Positions 6,334 through 10,930 of a stretch of DNA of 10,930 bases are shown one piece after another. The notes under the pieces are model-generated. The model was not told the origin of the DNA. It saw only the letters and a list, made by a program, of their open reading frames with translations, and did not search any database. Source of the stretch: Lachnospiraceae bacterium (GTDB lineage Bacteria; Bacillota_A; Clostridia; Lachnospirales; Lachnospiraceae); the NCBI GenBank assembly GCA_017652545.1, contig JAGCAV010000171.1, positions 1-10,930 on the forward strand, written 5' to 3'. Each line of letters starts with the position of its first letter. The first letter of the stretch is position 1. Made by a program: the position numbers and the translations under genes.

Positions 6334-7155
6334 ATGCTTCTTGAAATAAAACATGTATCCAGGCAGTTTGACCTTGGAAAAGGGAAGACACTGAAAGCAG
6401 TCGATGACTTTTCTCTTGATCTGCCGGAAGGGGAAAACACGGGACTTGTGGGAGAGAGCGGCTGCGGAAAGAGCACCATTGCCCGTATGATCACGGGACT
6501 GACACCGCTCAGTGAAGGAGAGATCTTCTTCCAGGGAAAGCGGATCTCGGGTCTGACAGGAAGAAAGCAAAGGGAGGTGTACCGACATATTCAGATGGTC
6601 TTTCAGGATCCGTATTCAGCCATTAGTCCCCGAATGCCCATCGGCATTTTTCTGACTGAGGGTCTGGTGTATTTCCGGATCATGAGCCGAAAGCAGGCAG
6701 CTCAGGAGGTGCCGAAACTGCTGCAGATGGTGGATCTGGATCCGGCTCTGGCTGAGCGGCTTCCGCATCAGCTTTCCGGGGGACAGCTTCAGAGGGTCGT
6801 AATCGCCAGAGCGGTTTCCATTCACCCCAGACTCGTCATCCTGGATGAGGCAACCAGTGCCCTGGACGTATCGGTACAGAAGCAGGTGCTTGAACTGCTG
6901 GTCAGACTTCAGAAAGAATTTAACCTGACTTACCTCTTTATCGGCCATGATCTGGCGGTGGTCCGAAGCATCACCAGACAGATCTGCGTCATGAGGGATG
7001 GCCGGGTCGTGGAGATCCTTCCTTCCGAAGGACTTTCACAGCTGGCTCGGCATCCATATACGAGGCAGCTTCTTGCCTCGGTATTTTCCATGAAAAAGGC
7101 ACAGGATTTCCCGAAAGGAACTGCTTGTGCATCCAAGGTGAACGATATACAATAA
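6334..7155 (+). CDS. ABC transporter ATP-binding protein, NikE/DppF type
   Basis: Second ATPase, 273 residues, expected to pair with the preceding one. Motifs are Walker A GESGCGKST (40-48), Q-loop Gln91 in VFQDPYSAISPRM, signature LSGGQLQR (147-154), Walker B LVILDEA (167-173) and switch His205 in FIGHDLAVV. The size is close to NikE (about 268 residues). The start is the only ATG close to the previous stop; the upstream sequence GGGGTAGAAG is a poor ribosome binding site, so translation is probably coupled to the upstream gene. It ends the five-gene importer. The next gene, a serpin, follows 68 bases after its stop with no strong terminator between. Confidence 0.92.
   Translation: MLLEIKHVSRQFDLGKGKTLKAVDDFSLDLPEGENTGLVGESGCGKSTIARMITGLTPLSEGEIFFQGKRISGLTGRKQREVYRHIQMVFQDPYSAISPRMPIGIFLTEGLVYFRIMSRKQAAQEVPKLLQMVDLDPALAERLPHQLSGGQLQRVVIARAVSIHPRLVILDEATSALDVSVQKQVLELLVRLQKEFNLTYLFIGHDLAVVRSITRQICVMRDGRVVEILPSEGLSQLARHPYTRQLLASVFSMKKAQDFPKGTACASKVNDIQ
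7125..7153 (+). promoter_or_regulatory. Candidate promoter of the serpin gene
   Basis: TTGTGC (7125-7130) and TACAAT (7148-7153) with a 17-bp spacer, inside the end of the second ATPase gene. The -10 is good (five of six) and the -35 weak (three of six). It would start transcription near 7160, about 64 bases before the serpin ATG. Between here and the gene a short GGG/CCC hairpin (7178-7189) with T6 is too weak to count as a reliable terminator. Confidence 0.35.
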
Positions 7156-7223
7156 TACCGGGATTAATGGAAGACTCGGGAGGAAACCCTTTTTTGGCAA
7201 GGATCAGGAAAAGAGGAAAAAAG

Positions 7224-8468
7224 ATGAGCAACAGGTGGCTGCAGCGGGTCCGGAAAAATCTGACTTCAGGAGGCTTGAAAGCTGTCGGAAGGCTTGTGCT
7301 TGCGGTGATGATTATGATTGGACTGATGCCTGCCCGGATATCGATTGCCGCCGGTAAGAAAACAACCGTGTCCTTCGAGAAAGCCATGACGGAAACGTCG
7401 CTCCGGATGCTGCAGGAATGCGTAAGGAAAAGCGGCAGGCAGAATGTTCTGATCTCTCCGGATTCCATCCTGACAGCATTGTCTATGGTGGAAAACGGCG
7501 CATCCGGCAAAACACTTAAGGAGATGGAAAAAGCGCTCGGCGGGATCTCTGTCAAAAAGTATACACAGGCGCTTTCAAAACTGAACAGAAGGATCTCGGG
7601 TTCTGAGCGGGCTGTTTTCCGGAATGTCAACTCCCTGTGGTACAGAAAAGGGATGATCACGCTGAAGGAGGCATTCCTTGCGAAGATGACCGGCACGTAT
7701 GGCGCCGGGATGTATCCGTCGGAGTTTGATCAGGCGGGTATTGACCAGATGAATCAATGGGTCTCTCAGAAAACAGAGGGAAAGATACAAAGGATCATCA
7801 ACAATCTGGATCCGGCCAGCCGGCTGGTCCTGATCAATGCCGTCTATTTTAAGGGAGAATGGATCGACAAGTACGACTATACTGTCACCCGGACATTCAC
7901 GAAGGCAGGGGGATCAAAGCAGAAGGTTCCGATGCTCGAAGGCTCGGAGCATGTTTATGTGCGTATTGCAGGTGCCGACGGGTTTGTCAAGAGCTACGCA
8001 GGCGGGAAGCTGGCGTTTCTGGGACTGCTTCCGCCGAAAGGGATGTCTACAGCGAAATTCGTGAAAAAGCTGACCGGGGCGGAATGGATCAGAGGGTACA
8101 GAAACAGGCAGAAAAGCGGCGTGACTGTGCTGACCAGAATGCCGGAATTCAAATATGAGTACAGCTCCTCGCTCAAATCCGCCGTGAAGCGGATCGGCAT
8201 AAAGAGAGCCTTTTCAGGCAATGCCGCATTCCGCAATATGACAGATGACAGCGTATGCATTGACGAGATCCTGCACAAGACATACATTGATGTGAACAGG
8301 AACGGGACAGAGGCGGCAGCCGCCACGGCTGTCATCATGAAGGAGTCCAGCCTCCCCATCAGGCAGGAAGTCAGAAAAGTCTATCTGGACAGGCCTTTTG
8401 TTTATGCCATCATTGATGTGAAGACCGGGGTGCCGGTATTCATCGGGACGGTCAACTCCGTATCATGA
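7224..8468 (+). CDS. Secreted serpin (serine protease inhibitor family)
   Basis: A 414-residue member of the serpin family, suicide inhibitors that trap a protease after cleavage of an exposed reactive loop. Residues 1-43 form a signal peptide: basic start, hydrophobic core LVLAVMIMIGLMPA, likely cut after SIAA. Serpin landmarks are NVLISPDSILTALSMVENGA (75-94), MNQWVSQKTEGKI (176-188), LVLINAVYFKGEW (201-213), VPMLEG (235-240), LAFLGLLPPKG (263-273), and VYLDRPFVYAI (386-396), which fits the serpin signature pattern. The hinge GTEAAAATA (361-369) has the small-residue run seen in inhibitory serpins. Counting from Gly361 as P15 places P1-P1' at Ser375-Ser376, or Glu374-Ser375 if the loop differs by one. 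The ATG at 7224 has AGAGGA (7212-7217) six bases upstream; the frame is open further upstream, but starts there lack a ribosome binding site and would spoil the signal peptide. The target protease is unknown; host elastase-like or competitor proteases are candidates. Confidence 0.94.
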   Translation: MSNRWLQRVRKNLTSGGLKAVGRLVLAVMIMIGLMPARISIAAGKKTTVSFEKAMTETSLRMLQECVRKSGRQNVLISPDSILTALSMVENGASGKTLKEMEKALGGISVKKYTQALSKLNRRISGSERAVFRNVNSLWYRKGMITLKEAFLAKMTGTYGAGMYPSEFDQAGIDQMNQWVSQKTEGKIQRIINNLDPASRLVLINAVYFKGEWIDKYDYTVTRTFTKAGGSKQKVPMLEGSEHVYVRIAGADGFVKSYAGGKLAFLGLLPPKGMSTAKFVKKLTGAEWIRGYRNRQKSGVTVLTRMPEFKYEYSSSLKSAVKRIGIKRAFSGNAAFRNMTDDSVCIDEILHKTYIDVNRNGTEAAAATAVIMKESSLPIRQEVRKVYLDRPFVYAIIDVKTGVPVFIGTVNSVS

Positions 8469-8493
8469 GTGTCCAACTCCGCATCGTGAGTGT
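8453..8493 (+). repeat. Two-copy 20-bp direct repeat (period 21) across the serpin stop codon
   Basis: CAACTCCGTATCATGAGTGT (8453-8472) is followed after one base by CAACTCCGCATCGTGAGTGT (8474-8493), 18 of 20 identical. The period is seven codons, so a second in-frame TGA stands at 8487-8489. Reading past the true stop would add VSNSAS, a near copy of the natural tail VNSVS. Confidence 0.8.
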
Positions 8494-8514
8494 ACGTGTG
8501 ACCGGAATATAAAG

Positions 8515-8563
8515 AGATCGGTTAAAAACAAGATCAGTATAAAAACAGGATCAGTAAAAAACA
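8515..8563. repeat. Three-copy 16-17 bp tandem repeat
   Basis: AGATCGGTTAAAAACA (8515-8530), AGATCAGTATAAAAACA (8531-8547) and GGATCAGTAAAAAACA (8548-8563) lie head to tail in the convergent intergenic region. The A-run of the last copy supplies the U-run of the minus-strand terminator. It probably arose by slippage; no coding or binding role is evident. Confidence 0.7.
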
Positions 8564-8592
8564 GCGGAGGCACTCATGATCCTCCGCTGTTT
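8559..8592 (-). terminator. Intrinsic terminator for the minus-strand AAA-CYTH operon
   Basis: AAACAGCGGAGG (8559-8570) pairs perfectly with CCTCCGCTGTTT (8581-8592) over a ten-base loop. On the minus strand the stem is followed by a run of six T (including its last bases), 40 bases after the AAA-CYTH stop. On the plus strand only three T follow, so it works best for the minus strand but may act in both directions. Confidence 0.85.
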
Positions 8593-8613
8593 CCATCTGA
8601 AAAAGTTCCCGTG

Positions 8614-8642
8614 AAGTCCGCTCACAGCGGGCTTATTTTTTT
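8614..8642 (+). terminator. Intrinsic terminator for the plus-strand serpin/transporter unit
   Basis: AAGTCCGCT (8614-8622) pairs with AGCGGGCTT (8626-8634), nine pairs including one G-U, with a three-base loop, then A and seven T (8636-8642). The T-run lies inside the 3' end of the minus-strand gene, where it encodes the final Lys-Lys. Confidence 0.75.
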
Positions 8643-9721
8643 GCCAGAGACGCGTTCTTGAACGCAGGATCGTCGGTCACCTCACGGATGACTTTGATCT
8701 GCTCCGGAAAACGGATCTCCTCGTCTTCTTCACGCAGTTCGATCTCGATGATGGCCTGATCATCCCAGAAAGGATAGACATCGATCTCAAAATACTGGTT
8801 GTCATAGGTCAGGCAGTATCTGGTCTTGTGGATCTGGCGCCGCTGCGGATCAGCCATCATCAGAAGACGCCGGTACTCGGCCTGACTCAGGCGCTTTTCT
8901 GTGCTCATGCGCTTCATGCCGTCAAGTTTGGTCTTGCGTGTTTCATAATAGATATAATGACCGTTCTCGCCCCGGCGGCGTATACGGATCTCTTCCCCGG
9001 GATCGGACTTTAAGTAGGCCTGGTCAATCTCAACCTGTCTGCACAGGGGGTCGTTTTCCAGCCACTCAAGGTCCGGGTATTCGATCAGGAATTTCCGTTC
9101 CATCTGGTAAGGATGAGCCTCCTGCAGGTAGGTGGCGACCTCCAGCTCCAGCCTTCTCATCTTTTCCTCGAACCCGGTCGAGTTGTCGATCACGCGCAGA
9201 TACCGGTGGCCTGTCCAGCAGGAGAGAAGCCTGTCATCAAGCGCAATGGCTGCTTCGATGGACTCGTAGCGGGCAGCATTGTTGTTGTGAGAATAGAAGG
9301 GTTCAGCGCCGTTTGCGGCTGTGACCAGATGAAAGACAGCGTCATAACTGTCGCGCCAGGCAACCAGGTCTCCGTGAAGTGACTTCATGATTCCTTCAAA
9401 TTCCTGCCCGGTCATATAAGCTTTGTTGTCCATGATGCCCCGGTCGCAGACGATCAGGACCTTTTCACCGGGCATGGTGGAGGCGGCCTGCGCGAAGAGA
9501 CGTTCCTTTGTCAGCTGAAGTTCGACCTGGACCTTCTGGTATTCGGCATTGCTCCCGCAGGTCCATGGAGCCACGCCGCCTGTGATCAGTTCGGTAGCTG
9601 TTTCAGGAACGATGAGAACGGTATAACCGCGCTGGGTGAAGGCATTGCGGATCCAGCTCATGGCGGTTGATTTTCCGGCACACGGACCTCCGGTGATTAC
9701 GATCTTGGTAATCTTCTGCAT
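8633..9721 (-). CDS. AAA-type P-loop NTPase fused to a CYTH (triphosphate tunnel) domain
   Basis: A 362-residue two-domain protein. Residues 1-200 are a kinase-like P-loop NTPase: Walker A GGPCAGKST (11-19), a VPETATELI segment (38-46) and a Walker B-like VLIVCDRG (88-95), as in the AAA_28 group. From about 207 to 340 there is a CYTH domain: MERKFLI (207-213), EIRIRRR (244-250), YYETRKTK (258-265), EKRLS (275-279), HKTRY (298-302), FEIDVY (311-316) and IIEIEL (324-329). These are the charged strands that line a triphosphate-binding tunnel. CYTH proteins include thiamine triphosphatases, polyphosphatases and class IV adenylate cyclases. The usual ExExK start motif reads Q206-M-E208-R-K210, with the first Glu replaced by Gln. 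The same architecture, as I recall, occurs in animal Ttd14, which binds GTP and phosphoinositides. The ATG at 9721 has AGAGG seven bases upstream; an ATG at 9757 has none and would overlap the gene before it. It is second in an operon behind the URO-D-type gene. Substrate unknown. Confidence 0.88.
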   Translation of the reverse strand: MQKITKIVITGGPCAGKSTAMSWIRNAFTQRGYTVLIVPETATELITGGVAPWTCGSNAEYQKVQVELQLTKERLFAQAASTMPGEKVLIVCDRGIMDNKAYMTGQEFEGIMKSLHGDLVAWRDSYDAVFHLVTAANGAEPFYSHNNNAARYESIEAAIALDDRLLSCWTGHRYLRVIDNSTGFEEKMRRLELEVATYLQEAHPYQMERKFLIEYPDLEWLENDPLCRQVEIDQAYLKSDPGEEIRIRRRGENGHYIYYETRKTKLDGMKRMSTEKRLSQAEYRRLLMMADPQRRQIHKTRYCLTYDNQYFEIDVYPFWDDQAIIEIELREEDEEIRFPEQIKVIREVTDDPAFKNASLAKK

Positions 9722-9735
9722 AATCTCGCCTCTTT

Positions 9736-10785
9736 TCAGGCATTCGCCATTTTGCATGCATCCAGGAAAGCCAGGATGCTCTCCTCCGGGGTATTTACAT
9801 CCATGCCTACACAGGAGATGGAGATGCGGCCTTCATCCGCCTTTCCTTCCTTAAGCATACGCTGCACATTGGCATGGATCTGGTCAGGTGTTTCTTTCTG
9901 GATATTCACGGCGCTGTAGCGAAGGTTCAGCCAGATGCCCGGCAGGTGCTCGCGGACATAGGCTATGTCGGAACCGGCCCCGACTTCGGCAAAGGCCAGG
10001 TTCTTTACCTTTGAATATCCTTCGCAGACGTGTTCCATGCTCTTTCCGCAGTGATGGATCCCGAAACACGGGAAAGCTTCCGCAAGACGCTGGTCATGGG
10101 GAAGCAGGAATTCCTCGTAGCAGGAATTGGAAACCATTTCCACGGAACAGTTGCTGGTCAGGTAATTATCCGGCATGACCTGCCGTACAATACCGGTGAC
10201 ACCGCCGGAAATATCATTTGTCAGAGAATAAAACCTTCTGCCGATTTCAAGGGACATGTCAGTGATCTTTGTCAGCAGCTGTGTGATCTCATCCGGATCC
10301 GAATAATAGGCAAGGTACAGTTCCTGGCCCATCAGATCCAGGGCGATGTTCTGGATACCCTGCAGGTTGATATATGATTCCACACGTCCGAATTCCGCCT
10401 TCAGTCCGTCGATCTGCTTCTGGGTCCTGGCCCAGACCGGGCTCTGATCAAGATCCGGGACCTGCACATCACCGATCTCATCCACGTCAAGGTTGCGGCA
10501 GACGACCTGGGGAGAGTTGTCCGGCTGGTAGACGATCTCACAGCCCATCAGCTCGGAGTAGAGATAACCGGCTGCCAGCAGGTCCGTGCCGATCAGCGGG
10601 CGGGGCTGAGGATCCTTCTCACCGATGCCGTACTGCCCGAAGTGTTCATAGAGCGTCCTGCGCATTTTGACATCGCATTCCATGCGGTATCTGTAGTCGT
10701 CAAAGAACGGCTGTGAAAAATCAATGCCGGCGTTTTTATGCCACCAGCCCGGATGAAAGGTAATATCGTAAGGAATTCTATTCAT
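9736..10785 (-). CDS. Uroporphyrinogen decarboxylase (URO-D)/MtaA-type methyltransferase family protein
   Basis: A 349-residue member of the URO-D superfamily. This includes true HemE, but also MtaA/MtbA/CmuA methyltransferases that move methyl groups between corrinoid proteins and thiols such as coenzyme M. In MtaA/MtbA a zinc ion is held by His-x-Cys and a distal Cys; here His244-His245-Cys246 (in FGIHHCGKSM) and Cys325 (in ISISCVGMDV) are placed alike. The C-terminal NTPEESI fits the family's TPEE helix. The N-terminal region (PGWWHKNAGIDFSQPFF) lacks the LRQAGR-type Arg motif of classical HemE, and no other heme gene is nearby, so a methyltransferase-like role is favoured. Acceptor and donor are unknown. 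The ATG at 10785 has AGGAGG (10792-10797) six bases upstream; the TTG at 10791 is in the spacer. The stop is 14 bases before the AAA-CYTH start, so the two form an operon. Confidence 0.88.
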   Translation of the reverse strand: MNRIPYDITFHPGWWHKNAGIDFSQPFFDDYRYRMECDVKMRRTLYEHFGQYGIGEKDPQPRPLIGTDLLAAGYLYSELMGCEIVYQPDNSPQVVCRNLDVDEIGDVQVPDLDQSPVWARTQKQIDGLKAEFGRVESYINLQGIQNIALDLMGQELYLAYYSDPDEITQLLTKITDMSLEIGRRFYSLTNDISGGVTGIVRQVMPDNYLTSNCSVEMVSNSCYEEFLLPHDQRLAEAFPCFGIHHCGKSMEHVCEGYSKVKNLAFAEVGAGSDIAYVREHLPGIWLNLRYSAVNIQKETPDQIHANVQRMLKEGKADEGRISISCVGMDVNTPEESILAFLDACKMANA

Positions 10786-10830
10786 GTGCAACCTCCTGCC
10801 GGATTGATATCCGGATACCTGACCTGACGG

Positions 10831-10930
10831 TCACCTGTGTTCATATACAGTTACTTTATCATGTCCGCATTTTTCCGCAAGCAGTTTTTCAAGATCCCGG
10901 GGTGGTCCCTGGACAAATGACTGATATGGC
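10831..10930 (-). CDS. Possible C-terminal tail of an upstream minus-strand gene (partial)
   Basis: Reading the minus strand from 10929, 32 codons run to a TGA at 10833-10831 and give a charged, protein-like tail with GPPRDLEKLLAEK and VTVYEHR. A second frame from 10928 is also open, to a TAA at 10853-10851; its codons have more G/C at third positions, as the neighbouring genes do, but its residues look less protein-like. I cannot decide between them from about 100 bases. Either would place the end of a gene 45-65 bases upstream of the URO-D-type start, in the same direction, with no clear promoter between, so it may belong to the same operon. No family recognised. Confidence 0.35.
   Translation of the reverse strand, partial: PYQSFVQGPPRDLEKLLAEKCGHDKVTVYEHR

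Noticed and set aside
5848..6588. Open frame of 246 codons on the minus strand
   Set aside because: It is antisense to both ATPase genes, whose motifs are intact; the residues show no domain and it crosses the boundary of two real genes.
7178..7195. GGG/CCC hairpin with T6 between the second ATPase and the serpin
   Set aside because: A three-base-pair stem is too weak to call a terminator, so it is not listed as one.
7125..7223. N-terminal extension of the serpin frame up to an ATG at 7125
   Set aside because: That start lies inside the second ATPase gene, lacks a ribosome binding site and would put about 33 residues before a good signal peptide; the ATG at 7224 has AGAGGA six bases upstream.
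8515..8563. Three short repeats as a CRISPR-like array
   Set aside because: The units are directly adjacent without spacers, only 16-17 bp and imperfect, and there are no cas genes.
9722..9757. Longer start at 9757 for the AAA-CYTH protein
   Set aside because: It would overlap the upstream gene and has no suitable ribosome binding site; the ATG at 9721 has AGAGG at normal spacing.

Overview
The window looks like a chromosomal segment of a Gram-positive gut-type Clostridia, most like Lachnospiraceae. The signs are a base composition near 50% GC, strong AGGAGG-type ribosome binding sites, a perfect HrcA/CIRCE operator, a GH3 plant-glycan glycosidase, a secreted bacterial serpin and a corrinoid-methyltransferase-type URO-D paralogue. 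The assignment comes from gene content and style only; no 16S or marker gene is present. No tRNA, rRNA, CRISPR array, insertion sequence or phage gene was seen.

Layout. (1) 1-1045 (+) is the 3' part of a glycoside hydrolase family 3 gene. (2) 1077-1742 (+) is a single-gene heat-shock unit: a CIRCE operator overlapping a good sigma-A promoter, a structured leader, a small heat-shock protein and an intrinsic terminator. (3) 1773-2164 (+) is a promoter, a cobalamin (B12) riboswitch and a strong intrinsic terminator just before the next gene. (4) 2180-7155 (+) is a five-gene ABC importer of the nickel/dipeptide (Nik/Dpp/Opp) type, in the order permease, permease, binding protein, ATPase, ATPase, tightly packed and partly overlapping. 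(5) 7224-8468 (+) is a secreted serpin with an inhibitory-type hinge. (6) 8469-8642 is a convergent intergenic region with small tandem repeats and two terminators, one per direction. (7) 8633-9721 (-) is an AAA-type P-loop NTPase fused to a CYTH (triphosphate tunnel) domain. (8) 9736-10785 (-) is a URO-D/MtaA-type methyltransferase homologue directly upstream of it, preceded by the probable tail of another minus-strand gene at the window edge.

How it works together. The importer sits behind a B12 riboswitch and a terminator, so it should be made when adenosylcobalamin is scarce. Its cargo is therefore most likely cobalt, a cobalt-metallophore complex or a corrinoid, rather than peptides. The URO-D/MtaA-type gene on the other strand belongs to a family that often exchanges methyl groups with corrinoid proteins, so a link to B12 metabolism is plausible but unproven. 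The serpin follows the importer with no strong terminator between them. It could be partly co-transcribed, although a candidate promoter of its own is visible.

The points most worth a second look are the B12-controlled Nik-type importer whose binding protein lacks a lipobox cysteine, the serpin and its reactive loop, the AAA-CYTH fusion with an altered ExExK motif, and the CIRCE-controlled small heat-shock gene with a foldable leader.
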